Source: Rhynchonema sp. JSB1_4 (lineage: Eukaryota > Nematoda > Chromadorea > Monhysterida > Xyalidae). From it: DNA of 64,000 nucleotides. Below the pieces are notes generated by a model. That model was given only the letters and a program-made list of their open reading frames with translations. It searched no databases and had not been told where the DNA came from. The position numbers and the translations under genes are program-made. Location: NCBI GenBank assembly GCA_030248065.1, contig JASAMV010002339.1, forward strand, positions 1 through 64,000. The letters run 5' to 3'. How positions within the stretch are numbered: position 1 is the stretch's first letter; the number at the start of each line of letters is the position of its first letter. Shown here in pieces: positions 37,301-48,300 of this stretch.

Positions 37301-38525
37301 CTTGTTTCTCCTCGCCACCGCTGCCGGCACCAGTCAGTTCACAATCGAATGCCTTCCATCGACCATTGTTACCGAGTGCACCCACTAGATTGTCGCTGGT
37401 CAGTGCACCGGTTGGGATGGGATTAGATTGATATTTCAGTATACTTGGCATTTTGTATGTGATGTGCGCAAGCTGATTGATGTTTGGCATAAAATTAGCT
37501 ATTCTCACGTAGAGTCATGTGGTTATCTGATACATTCGCTCCACATTGGCTATGACGTTAACACCGCCGATCAGTAAAGACTGGTCAAAACCTGCGGACA
37601 GAAAAACAGGCTGAACAATTCACAGATGATAAACAAACAAAAACAATAATAATAATAATTAATAAATCTTATCCAGCCCGAGCAACTAGCGGAGCACGAG
37701 CGACAAGTGGCCGAATTGGACCGAATGTTGGCTGAGCTGAAGGAGCAGGCACCGTCGATGAACGCCAAAGGTCGCCAGGTGCAGGAGTATTTCTACAGGG
37801 AACGATATCTCGAAGAAGAGGTAGTTAAGATATTTTACGACATTCTTTTTCCATGGTTTGCGTCCTGTCATGACATTAGCCGACAAAATTGCCACACCCC
37901 ACAAACTGATATCCGTACTAATAACAAATAACTGCAAACTTTTTTCAGAGACAACGTTTTGTGACGTACGTGCATCTGCTCAGTGACCGATTAGGTGAAC
38001 GTACGAGTGACTCGTTGTGTCTCAGTCCGTTGCATCAACCGCCAAATGGACATCGCCATTCGCCCAGTTCCTATCCTCAGGTGTGTGAAGCATCATGTTG
38101 TCTCAGTTTAGTGACAAGTTGGTTTGCATAAGATTTTCACACTTCAAATGGTTGCCCGTTTCTGTCTGTTTTCACGTGCGCGTGGTGCACCAGTTCATCA
38201 TCGTCAGTGCCAATGCACCAGTTGGCCACATGATTCCAAAAAACGCACTCGATCTGGTTTCATGCAACAAGCCACTATCGAAATAACGGAATTGTTTGCA
38301 TTGCAGCCGCCATCAGGCGTGGTCGTTGTCTCATCGCCACACCATTTCGTAACGGGTGGTTCAGCGGCGACCACAACCAACACATCAGGCGAATGGCATC
38401 CCAGTGCACACACTGCGGGTGGACGACATACATCGACGTCGAACTCGGTGTCCGTCACTCACGACGGCCAACAGGACAGATTGAGCTACAAGGAGGCGTT
38501 GCATGACGAGTATGACTCGTCATAG
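27632..38525 (+). CDS. efa-6: EFA6/PSD-type Arf guanine-nucleotide exchange factor (Sec7-PH), 16 exons, about 703 aa
   Basis: Exchanges GDP for GTP on Arf6-type GTPases at the plasma membrane; worm EFA-6 also limits cortical microtubule growth. Exons: 27632-27718, 28039-28158, 29914-30081, 30336-30405, 31036-31170, 31229-31352, 35415-35520, 35592-35679, 35759-35817, 35929-36056, 36254-36405, 36779-37010, 37251-37398, 37677-37820, 37949-38080, 38307-38525. All phases join. The Sec7 domain runs from ARRLANRMYNLDGLKKTDV (exon 6) through exon 10; VGESSERERVLQYFSRRY holds the catalytic Glu position, and ILLLNSDLHGP and GKRMTCHEF are the second Sec7 motif and the PSD hallmark. The PH domain starts KGWVMRKCVYDENAKR and includes RRSWRMLYATLKGVVMYLHK. 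A coiled coil follows (exons 14-15). Exon 2 reads FVMTGDKMLRLNSKISPSY, resembling, from memory, the short N-terminal EFA-6 motif needed for microtubule control. Intron 6 is 4 kb and full of repeats. The first exon is plausible but unsupported by homology. Confidence 0.93.
28240..28750. repeat. hAT-D/B-like fragments in EFA6 intron 2
   Basis: CAGTTCCTGGTCCGGCGGGG at the left and GTGTAGTCCCCTGGGGTAAG near 28485 resemble family D ends. The body has AAAATGCCCAT / TTTAGGCAAAATG blocks like the interiors of families B and D. Boundaries and duplications are not clear. Confidence 0.45.
29236..29764. repeat. 529-bp foldback element in EFA6 intron 2
   Basis: Left arm 29236-29360 and right arm 29641-29764 are inverted copies about 124 bp long, ending TGGAATTCA ... 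TGAATTCCA and sharing GTCAAGCACAACGTCAAAG and TTTCGGCGTCACGCTGGCTC. The 280-bp centre has no coding capacity. No clear target duplication. Confidence 0.7.
30465..30862 (+). mobile_element. MULE-like MITE, copy 2 (young) in EFA6 intron 4
   Basis: 398 bp. Starts ATACTTGCGGGCCGG and ends AAATACGCAAGTAT, flanked by an exact 10-bp duplication AGTTTGATAT (30455-30464, 30863-30872). A 9-11 bp duplication is typical of Mutator-like elements. The interior has inverted TTTTCC/GGAAAA tracts. Copy 1 is at 3765-4180. Confidence 0.8.
31353..34123. other. EFA6 intron 6, left part; no exon recognised
   Basis: Both strands examined; no frame with a recognisable motif. Some TG-rich microsatellite (near 32540 and 33095). 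Because exons 6 and 7 join perfectly in phase and homology (GAILAK, then SDEFSAQV), no missing exon is expected here. Confidence 0.5.
34160..34460. repeat. C/A homopolymer block, likely assembly or sequencing artefact
   Basis: About 300 bp made almost only of long C runs with a few A runs. Its right edge continues as TGAAGTGACTTATTTTA, exactly where the hAT-A copy at 7214-8050 has left its GGGCC tract (7231-7330). The block thus replaces the GGGCC-rich left end of a hAT-A element. Proline- or glycine-rich frames here are meaningless. Confidence 0.75.
34451..34735. mobile_element. hAT-A right part, without the family C insert
   Basis: Matches 7334-7426 and then 7825-8050 of the full element, skipping the family C segment, and ends GATTGCGACCTCTG. 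It represents the empty form of the family. The left terminus is lost in the C-tract. Confidence 0.75.
38164..38232 (+). repeat. recurrent intronic sequence, EFA6 intron 15
   Basis: TGTCTGTTTTCACGTGCG, then CGTGGTGCACCAG, then CATCGTCAGTGCCAATGCA and CCAGTTGGCCACATGA. Sense to the gene. It ends 74 nt before the acceptor of exon 16. Confidence 0.7.
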
Positions 38526-39428
38526 CTGCTCTTGATTGGGGAATACCAGAAATTATAAAACTTAGATTATCATGTATTCATTGTGAAATTTTTGTTCGTT
38601 TGCGAACTGCTAGCCCTCATCGGGCTCTATCGCATTGCTGTTCTGTTCTCACTCAACACAATCATACGCATGTGCTTTTCTGCTTCTGCTGTGATCTACA
38701 GGTGACAAGATTTCTTTTTTTGTCTCAAAACACTATCGGCATGTTTGCTGCTCGCGCTTGCAAGATGAGCACCCCTCCAAACTGGCTTGTCTATGTCCCA
38801 GAATGCTGCATATTTAGCCAACTACGAACTCTGATAGATTATGTTTGAGTGACCTGACCACGAGTGCCAGCTTGTTACATCACTATTTCATTCATTGTCT
38901 TGTTCGTGTTCTCGGTTCGAATCGATAATGGGTCTGTTTCTACTCTTTTTTACAACAGAATTATCAAAAATTTCACCATTGTTTCCGTTCAATTCAACGA
39001 TTCCTAACGTTTTTCGTTTTCAGGCTCTTCATTCTTCACTCGGTTCTTTAGGCATCTCTTGTTTCCGTTATTTAGTACTTATGGATATTATGTATACAAA
39101 AACAAGCCAAATCATGTGATATGTCTGTCGTATCTTAGAGGCGACCATTTTCGTCGTAAACAATCGTTTTCTCTTTTCCTTGTGTTATCATTGGCTCCAA
39201 CTTTCCATCTTGCCTGTTTTTCATACACCTTTAACATGTTTAGCTTCCAACAGAGCACTAGCTTGGCATTTATGAATGTTAAGAGAAACGTTCCCCCTGT
39301 TATGTTGATATCTTATAGGCATGAACTTGTTTGCTATACATTACACGTATTCGGCAATGAAACTGAAAGTTCTTAATGGAGATTGTTCTCGTAACTCAGA
39401 CTTGAATAACATTGCAACACAGCTCGAC
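38526..39428. other. convergent spacer between EFA6 and the hydrolase
   Basis: T-rich, no coding exon recognised. It should contain the 3' UTRs and polyadenylation signals of two convergent genes. Confidence 0.5.
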
Positions 39429-41584
39429 TCAGTTCAAAGTACGGTGATAGAACTCTGTGAGTTTGTCAACAGCTTGGTCAATCACGATCGGGTTCTCGTA
39501 GAATTCAATATGGCCCGCGTCGCCTGAAATTGCACGGTGTTTACCAAAGGTAAGTAAATAAGTATTTCCATCAACACTCACCGAGCCAGGCCTTGCTCTT
39601 GTCCCGGCTCGCCAGGTTGTCAAACATTTGGTTAGCGAACTGTGGTGCCCCACCGTCAGCGCCCGCACTGTACACCTGCATATCGGGGGAAATGGAGAAT
39701 TCTAATATGCTGTCACGGTAACCTGATCCATCAAGGTGCGCGTACCAACAAAAAAGGCACCGTCACTTCACGTGCAGTCTTGTACACGTCGTAACGCCAG
39801 GTCTCCGACTCAGACATGATGGTGTATTGATTCTTCCAGTTTGTGTGTGGCAGCCATTGATGATAGAACTGCCACGGGTCGCGGTGCAGCAGCAATGGGT
39901 CTGGAACACGAGGTTTGCGCACGAAGCTTGGACACCATCCGTGGCGAATGCCTTCATGTGCATTCACACTGACGATGGCCTGGTGCACCGCGCCTGTGAA
40001 AACAGGTCGAAACGGGCGGCCAACAGCGCGCCAAACCACTGTCTTGATTTGTTGCAAACACCAAGGTGCAAGCATACCTGTCCGATTAGCATTCTCGGTC
40101 GGTTGCACAATGAGCCCATACTCAACCTGACCGGTTTGTTCAAATCGTCGTTTGGCATCATCCGCTTTCGCAAGTCTCGCGTCGAGAACGGCGGGATCTG
40201 CAATCGGACACATCGTGTATGCATGGGACAATTCAGAGCCTGATCCATCAAGGCCAACCTCCTCCATACATGCGTTCGGCATTCTTCCTCGTAATGTAAT
40301 TGCCAGCCACTGTTGCCATCGCCTTGATTCGACCGTCCTGTCCGGCCGCACTGATCATAACGTTTGCGCCCTGATGTTTGAGTTTGTTGTATATTTTGTT
40401 GAATTTCAAGTAACATCAGTCGTGCAGTGTGTTTGTCGGTTGTTCGTTGCTTCGATCTGTTTCCACAGGCGGCCTGGCGGCGCACCAGGTCATCGTCAGT
40501 GCGAATGCATCAGATGGCCGCACTTGATGCCAAAAAGACACACAGAGGAGCTTGATTTTATTACAAAACGTGATTCAGGCAGTCAATCAACACCTGACAA
40601 ATGCCCAATCCTCCGATTCTGTTCGGATCGACGCCCGATTGTCGTTGTAGGAAGTCAATGCTCGCGCGCACATCCTGCACTTTGCCACTGATCGTCTCGA
40701 ACTGACGTGGTTCGCCGTCAGAGTCGCCGAAATTGCGCGCGTCGAAAATCAACGTCACGAAACCGCGCTGCAATTGGAAGCTTTGCTATGGCACATTGGA
40801 AATGTATCAAACTCGATGATCTTGGCGTGGTCAAATTTATGATGCCACTGCAGTTTCGACCACCGCAAAACAAATATTAGTTGCTGGTAGGAAATAGTAG
40901 AATCACTGAGCCTTGAAATATCTGCACTCCTCGTCATTCTGGCACGTGGCCAAGATAGGACTGGTCTGATGTTCATAATGGACCTAATATTTATCGCCCA
41001 CCACTCCACACGCACCTGTGCCAGTCTGGTGGCGTACTGCGTGGGAGCCTGTTCCTTGATGTACATCACCGGCCCGATTATAGTGATCGCCGGGCCTCTC
41101 GATCCAGCAGACAGCGACATCGGAGTGAATAGCTTGCCGCGAACTGTTGTGCCTGAACAAATGGGCGGATGGTGGATTTGCAATGCGAATTATCAGCAAT
41201 GTGCTTTTCGGTTGCCCGTTTAAATCTGGTTCTGCTGACGTGATGAACGGTGCACCTGGTCATCCTCACAAACGAATACACCATAGTAAACTGAGGGCCA
41301 CTTTACAGTAGTTCGTAACCTTGACTCTGAAACTGCACATCCTGCGTGCGATAGGGCATCAATGGGACACCGGCAGCCGAAGATGCCCGACCGCCCCCTG
41401 GGTTGAATCCCATGCGTGTGAAAATATCGAGCACTTGTTGAATGGCACCGGAGGCATCACGACCGTTCTGGGCATGGGTGCCTGCAAGGACGATGTCGTT
41501 GTTTCTGACAATTGGCATTCTGCTAAAATTCTTACCAAACACGAACATCAACGTGAGGCCGATCACAGTTTGCATTTTGCACAT
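39429..41584 (-). CDS. alpha/beta hydrolase of bacterial/fungal type (COG1073-like), 8 exons, about 383 aa
   Basis: Exons (transcript order): 41320-41584, 41016-41152, 40594-40767, 40259-40370, 40078-40197, 39746-39900, 39582-39675, 39429-39523; all phases join. Exon 2 has the first strand block (TTVRGKLFTP, AITIIGPVMYIKEQAP). Exon 3 has FVTLIFDARNFGDSDGEPR and the nucleophile elbow GLGICQG, i.e. G-x-C-x-G with Cys instead of Ser, as in dienelactone hydrolases and many bacterial COG1073 enzymes. VYSAGADGGAP holds a likely acid residue, and GDAGHIEFYENP the catalytic His. The N-terminus MCKMQTVIGLTLMFVFG looks like a signal peptide. A 54-nt GTAAG...TTGCAG segment inside exon 1 may be spliced out in frame, giving 365 aa. 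The family is common in bacteria and fungi and unusual in animals, so horizontal origin is possible; the introns show it is now a resident nuclear gene. The substrate is unknown. Confidence 0.88.
39957..40018 (-). repeat. recurrent intronic sequence, hydrolase intron 5
   Basis: On the minus strand: CGACCTGTTTTCACAGGCG, then CGGTGCACCAGGC, then CATCGTCAGTGTGAATGCA. Sense to the gene. It ends 56 nt before the acceptor of exon 6. Confidence 0.7.
40452..40522 (+). repeat. recurrent intronic sequence, hydrolase intron 3
   Basis: CGATCTGTTTCCACAGGCGG, then GGCGCACCAGGT, then CATCGTCAGTGCGAATGCA and CAGATGGCCGCAC. Antisense to the gene. It lies 81 nt upstream of the acceptor of exon 4. Confidence 0.7.
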
Positions 41585-42947
41585 TTCATCCGCGTGCAGT
41601 TGGAATCATAACGTAATAATGTTCTTGAAAAATGTATATATGACAGTCTATTATTGGAGAAAAAACACCTGTATATATTTTTTCGCACGTCACTTAGCCC
41701 GCACTTTGACATCTATAGGTATACCAATGCACCTTTAGCACTTGACAGCAAAGCGTCCGGCTGGGACAAAAGCGACCCGTGCAAAACGGTTTCCATATTA
41801 CGTACTTTTGCTTTGTGTTGTTATTCATGTATAACTCGTTTTATTGTCAATAAACTGGGAAACCGAATTGTCTGTGTTTGTCAAATTCTCAAGTCCAACA
41901 CAGCTATACATTCTGTAGGTGTTATTGTAGCTGTTTTTTCACGCCGCATCATTTTTTATGTGGTTACATTTTGTTTAAGTTCAAGAGGTTACAGACGCAG
42001 TGTCGTGAAAAAGAACGAAAACCGCTTGCGATTCCACGTTAACGGTTCAAGTGTCTCAGTCAGAAAATGCTTGATCTCACCACAAGGTTGCTTCGGCGAT
42101 GGAATTCTTGAATATCATCAGAGCCCACTGTCTTGGATCCAGGCCTTGTGTCCCTCTGTTCGTTTGCTGCCTCATCGACAACGTGTTTTGTTCAGTCAAC
42201 CTTCAACCCTACAGCACACACACACACGTCGCACAACATCCGTGGCATTTGACTGTATCAATGTGCGTTTGGCTGATGTTTCAGCAGTTGCGGGAGAAAC
42301 AGCGAGGACAAGGCTTCTGGAACAGACAACATGCCAGTGCTTTGGCAATGAATTGTATATTGATAGTAAATGATGGAATGTTCCAAGCCAAACTGAACAG
42401 TTTGTGTGGAAGCGCGCACGTCAGCAAAGCAAAACGATCTTAGATCTTGCAGTTGCATTCCCGCGTGTATTCAGCAGCTGCTTTATTCCGCATTTAACCA
42501 TTATGCGGATTGCCCTTTGCCCCATGATCCTGCGCTCCAGTATGCAACATTTCAAGAAGAAGGCGCAATGCACGTTCAGTTCGAAATATTAATCGACTTA
42601 TTGTACGCGCACGTCTGCAGGAAATCACAAAAATATAATTGTTTAATGTTTACATTACACACTGCTGCAGTACTGTTTGTACTAAAATGCGGACATGGAG
42701 TAGTAATAAAATTATTCAACTTGCGCAATAAATGCCTGAGAAACACAAGTTTTTGTCTGACGAGTTTAATCTGTATTAACTGCATTTCGGAATGTTCCTG
42801 ACGACATTGCACAACTTCAGAAATGATCATGTGGTATTCTAGTCAAATCAATTATGCTGCGCCTCTGATCATCATTGTAAAGCGTGAGTTAAGTTCAACT
42901 TGTTTGATTACTGCATTTTACGAAATCAATCCTGGGATGCTCAACAG
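41585..42947. other. divergent spacer between the hydrolase and astacin genes
   Basis: Should contain both promoters, and perhaps an unrecognised first astacin exon coding for a signal peptide. No exon could be assigned from homology. No long repeat recognised. Confidence 0.4.
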
Positions 42948-44672
42948 TTCTTCAATACTCTGACGGGGCATTTCTGCTGAATTTCACCGACAACCGATAC
43001 GGTGCGACGGCATGGAAGACCAATCTGATCAAATATCGATTGTCCAGATCGTTTGGTACGATGTTTTACGTTTGACAATCACATCCAAAGAACTCCGATC
43101 ACCAGTATTCAGAATGATTTTCACGCTCAATACGTTATGGGGTAGAGTGAGGACGGACGTTGCGTAAAGACCAGTGCAGTCCGTCAGCAGCACGGTGTCA
43201 ATCATCAGACATGAAAGCATCAAGACGCCAAATGCTCCAGGGGTCTAATCCAAGACCCAAAATGTTATGACTGACTACATACACCATCGCTCTTGCGTTA
43301 TGCATGCCCACAGCAGGTCAGGCATCGCTGGTCTGAAAGTTGAATCGTGATTTGCAGCAGCGAACGAAACGGCCAACATTCGCACCGCAATCAACATATT
43401 CGAGCGAAACACGTGCATTCGATTCGAAGAACGGAATCGATTGAATGGGGATGGAATCGTGTTCTGGCGGACACACAGAGAATTGCGAGTTGATTAATTA
43501 GTGGATGGATACTTTATTTGTGATCGAATCGGGTTGAGCATGACGTGGGGCATGTTGTAAGCCGTAAATCGTAGCACATTATGATAATTGATATTTGCCC
43601 ATAATTCTGCTTGGCTTTTGCATCGAAAAGAATGGATTCGATTGAATCTCTTCCTCCTTCTGCTGAAACATTTTAAGTGACAATATTGCACTTTTGTAAC
43701 TTCCTTTTCCAATGTGCCCACGATACTAAGATGCATTTGTGCCCAGAGGCATTCATTCGTATTGTCGCTGAAATTTGATAACAGCTAATAGCTTTAGTTT
43801 GCGGTATAGCGTCTCACAAAATATAATCCAACAACAGTAACTTCAGGTGCCGCGGCACGGTCGGCAAACAACCATTCAACAACGTTTATGGATATTGGAG
43901 ATGCTGGAGTGTACGTTTGAGTGGAGTCTCTTGTCATTCTGTCTTTTGTGCACTGTTTGCCATTCTATTGCAGAAAATTGGCTACATCCTGCACGAAATC
44001 ATGCACAATTTCGGCTTTCGACACGAACATCAACGACCGGATAGGGATGACTACATAAAGGTGGGATGACATGGGTGCACTGTATAGCGTCTTTCTCGAC
44101 CTTGTGTTCACAGACGGGTGGTGCACCAAGGCATCGTCAGTGCGAGTGTACCGCAAATGACCCAAAAATACGTGAGAGCTGGCTTACACGGCAGTTAGGC
44201 TCCGAAACAACCGTACCACTACATTGTAGATCCACAAGCACCGCGTTATTGACGATCACGAAAAGTTCTTCCTTCGAATCAATGACAATTCACACGACAC
44301 GTACGGTACTGATTACGATCCGTATTCGGTGATGCACTATGAACCGACGGTTAGACCAGAACGATTGCTGTCAGATCTGGACGAGGCCTTTCCAACTGGA
44401 ATATGTTCACGGCACTTGTGTGCCCTACTTGGTGGTACATTGTCATAAAGAGGCTGTGCACCATGCCATCGTCAGTGCGAATGCACCATATAGTCACGTC
44501 ATGAAGCAACTGTTGCTTGCAGTTATTCGTGCGCGCCGATTACAACGTCACCCTTGAGCCAGTGCAATCGTGGATAGACGCACAACGCATTGGACAAAAG
44601 GAGGTGCTGAGTGATGGTGACATAGCCGCACTGAATGAATTGTTCAATTGTTCGTCAAAGACGGCTCCTTGA
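42948..44672 (+). CDS. astacin-family zinc metalloprotease, catalytic domain, at least 6 exons
   Basis: Secreted or pericellular endopeptidase. Exons: about 42948-43055, 43358-43460, 43847-43910, 43974-44060, 44230-44349, 44523-44672. Blocks in order: AWKTNLIKYRLS (first strand), NIRTAINIFERNTCIRFEER, CRGTVGKQPF, then the zinc site GYILHEIMHNFGFRHEHQRP with three His and the catalytic Glu, followed by DRDDY, then YDPYSVMHY (Met-turn with the Tyr ligand), and RIGQKEVLSDGDIAALNELF with the last Cys. The stop follows at once, so no EGF, CUB or ShK domain is present. The signal peptide and most of the propeptide are not recognised; an upstream exon is likely, so the start is open. The exon 2-3 junction is weak: only a GTTCTG donor at 43461 keeps phase, although the frame stays open to 43488. 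Introns 4 and 5 each hold a copy of the recurrent intronic sequence. Nematodes have large astacin families, so no orthologue is named. Confidence 0.88.
44097..44163 (+). repeat. recurrent intronic sequence, astacin intron 4
   Basis: CGACCTTGTGTTCACAGACG, then GGTGGTGCACCAAGG, then CATCGTCAGTGCGAGTGTA and CCGCAAATGACCC. Sense. It ends 66 nt before the acceptor of exon 5. Confidence 0.7.
44441..44500 (+). repeat. recurrent intronic sequence, astacin intron 5
   Basis: GAGGCTGTGCACCATGC, then CATCGTCAGTGCGAATGCA and CCATATAGTCACGTC. Sense. It ends 22 nt before the acceptor of exon 6. The upstream TTTTCACAG part is not conserved here. Confidence 0.65.
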
Positions 44673-45314
44673 TTATATATGCTTGCATCAAGCAAATTGG
44701 AATACGCACATGTTGGCCGTATAGAACGCCTTTCCACGCACGATCACGGCTGTGGATTCTCAGTGGCACATTGTTTGAAAGCGTTTATTTGATCGCAGGT
44801 TGATTTCATTGCATACAAAATACCGTGTGGTCAAATTGTGTCAAAATACTGAGATTATTGGAATACATTACAAAGCGGACAGATATGCAGGAAAAGATAA
44901 AAAGCACAATTTTGATTATCATAAACCTGCCAAAACGAAAACTAACCGATCAAACCATTTTCAAGCAACCGATCTAAGACATTTTAGAATTGAAAATTGA
45001 ACCAGATTAAACAGGAGCATAGCATGAATAAGTGTTAACTTGAAACAAACGTTCAAGAGAAGCTAAAGCAAGAATTAAGCGCAACACGATTAAATGATGA
45101 TAACACAAGATGTCCATTGCACATACACTGTACACTGAGACGAGCGGTAAGACATAGACTTGGAGCACGAGCGGAATGCATGCAAATGGGTACATAGCGC
45201 ACAACGTTGGCGTTATCGACACAGATACTGTGGAACGAGATTTGGCCCGATCAAACATGACTTGTCGCAAAATTATTATTATTTTTATCGCGCATTAAAA
45301 GCGACCGGAATCGA
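44673..45314. other. convergent spacer between astacin and Crk
   Basis: A/T-rich, holds the two 3' UTRs. No exon, repeat family or structured element recognised. Confidence 0.5.
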
Positions 45315-48300
45315 TCAGTTGACCACCCAGTCAATGTAAGTGCACGGAAATTTGCCCATCTTTCCGTTTAGCTCGCCTTCGAATGTACCACTCGGATCCG
45401 TTTTGGTCACTTTGATGACATCGCCAACCTGTAAAGCAGGTTCAAAAATCTTTTTTCTTTTATCAGAGGATAAAAGGACATAATTGGAGCAACAACAATG
45501 TACATGCAATCTGAGATGATCCTTCCAATAGGCGCATGGTACACGTTCACGGATCACTCGTGCCATCGCGGGTAGTTGTCTCTGAAATGCAGAAACAACA
45601 ATTGCCAGTACTTGCTGTGTAAGCATACTTTGCCAGCAAGAATGTTGCGTCTAGATCAGTTTTGCTGACATGCGTTTCCTGATAGGAGTGAAAAGTGAAT
45701 GAAGTAGAAATTAAACAGGGCCCGCCGCTATTGTTTTTTGGATTTTCGACCTCGTTTTTTCTGTTTGTATCGTTAGTTGGCACTGGGATCAAGAACATTA
45801 ACCTTGAAAAACTTCACCAAAATGACGATTACTGATCGAAATCGATCCACCAACATGGACGTTTGGGACCAGCCCAATATTGACGCACAGTCTGTGCATG
45901 GAAATCAGGACCCGCAAAGCAAAATTCAAAATCACTGACGGTGATATAGGCGCCGGATTACGGTAGCTTGACAAAACATTTGCCTTATGCAAAACAGCTA
46001 ATGTTTTATCGGGCTACCGTGACCTGCTGCCTATATCACGCCCGTGATTTTGAATTTCTATTGTAATTCCTGATTGTCATGTGCAAAAGTGCGTCAACAT
46101 CGGACAGTTTTGTTCCCGATAGGCCGTGTTTGCGGATTGGTTTCGGTGGGTAATAGCCACTTTGGTGAAGTTCGTCAAAATTAATGTTCTTGATCTCGAT
46201 GCCCACTAACGATGTGAGAAAAAAAAGCGTGGTCGAAAATCCAAAAAACAATAGCGGCGGGGCCGCTTTAACACACGTAGATTGTGTATACTGGTGTCCC
46301 TTTTACAATTCCCCAGCTTATTTTCAGGCTTCGGCTTAGGCTGTCTCAAACCCGTGGGGAATAGGTTTACAATCCTAACCCTGGGCCTAAAAACAAATCG
46401 GGGAATTGCAAAAAAGGATTAATTTTCCCAATCTGCGTGTTTTGATTTCTCTTCCATTCGTTTTTTACTTTTGACAGCAAAGACGTCAGTAAAATCTATC
46501 CAGATCTGTCTTTAGCAGCGTACCTGCTGATAAAGTTCGCTGACACGCCAACGGTCAACTACTGACAATTGCCATATACCTGGCCTAAACCATATTGACA
46601 AACAAAGACAAAAAAACGGCCACTAACTGGTTCCAGGGGTTCAACGCACGGTTGTTCATGTGCTTGATCAGGGACATGATTTGTGGTTGCAGTCGGTTGA
46701 CAATCGGGTGTTGGGGATGGCAGGTTACCATTCTGCAGGTCACTCGACGACACGTCGTTCTGAACATCAATCGATCCCTGCAGAAACATGTCACTTCACA
46801 CCACAAACATCTCTCCGGAGCAACAGTGTACTGAATAACAACTATTGCGATTTTCCTGTCTCGTCCCGTTTTCAGACGTGCCGTGCACCAGCACGTCGTC
46901 AGAGCGAAAGCACCAAATGGACCACAGAGGCGACAGTATATCTTATTGCTCTTCTGCAACATCACTTGCTGCGCAGGCCGGTAAGAGAGGGACAAACAAT
47001 ACCTCCTGTCCATTTTCATTTATTTCGTGCACATAATTGTAGGGCACCTGGCCAGATATGCCCAATTGATTCATGGCTGTCCACCACTTGTCGGTCTTGT
47101 TGATGATCCACAGCAATTCGCCTTGCTTGATCGAAAGGTCATGCGACTCCTGCAATTATTGCAATAGATCACGTTTGAGACCATAACAATTTCAGGAAAA
47201 CGCAGACAACAAAAAACTGGGATCAAACTTGGTAATCGATCGGGTTTTACGTTGATCCAGTGACTGACTTGTGAAGGATACTTCGAAATTTGCTGACTCG
47301 ACCAAGTTCTTTATTGGCTGTGCAACAGTGAGTTATCAGTGCTACCATCTCATCACACCAGCAAATCTCGAATTGTCCTTGATACAAAAGTCACGTTACA
47401 AGACCTAACCGGAGCAGAAACATCACCAAGGTTGACACCGGCCACACTTATGTAGGGTGATATTTTCGAAACGGTGTAAAGGTCAGTTGGGTGTACTGTA
47501 AAGGTCGGTGGAAAGGTCGGTCGACAGCTCAGTGTGATAGACCTCGGTGTAAACTTGAAACATTCCACGTTAATAACAGGCAATGTTTCACGTTTACACC
47601 GAGCTACGCCGACCGAGCTTTCGACCGAACTTTACGCCGACCTTTGCGCACAACTGACCTTTACACTGTTTCGAAAATTCCACCCATTGTATCTCAACTT
47701 ACCTCTCCATTGAAGTCAAAGTCAGCGACAGCACGTTGCAGCTTCCTGGGTGCTGGTGTGGTGAGCGGTGCCGAGTCAAGTTGATGGTTGGTGTAATAGT
47801 TGAGGATTTGTGCCACATCGGTGAACTGTTTGGTGCCGATCTTGTACTGGAATGTATCGCCACCTGTCGACACCTTTTGGATGAGGTAATGTGACGCGTG
47901 ACGCTGGGGCTTTGGCTCACTGCAATGAAAAGTTATCGCTCAAGTCAGTGCGACCACTTTTGAGTAGAACGTGATCGAAAAGCGGAATAATCATGCCCAA
48001 ACCGACCGCAATTATGCAACCGCCCAAACTCAGAAAAAATATTGACACACAATTGCGAGCACAAAAGTTCGTTTGGGCTGGGGAGGGTTGATGAATACAC
48101 AGAACAGACAAATCAAGACCGCGGAATGTACAACTCACAGCACGGATAGCACATAGTCACCAGGACACGTCGTGGAGTCACGAATAAGGAATGTGCCAAT
48201 CGGATTATTGGGCTCCATCAATACTTGGTCTGTGTCAAAACGACTGATGGCGCCGAAGTAGAACAATGGATTCCAGTCGTAGGGATTGAATGTGACGTGC

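Noticed and set aside
41303..41319. Hydrolase exon 1 ending at the later GTAAAG donor
   Set aside because: That donor breaks phase with exon 2, while the GTTACG donor at 41319 joins in frame with family-like sequence.
41454..41584. Treating the 54-nt GTAAG...TTGCAG segment in hydrolase exon 1 as a certain intron
   Set aside because: It is in frame and stop-free, so the sequence alone cannot decide; recorded as alternative only.
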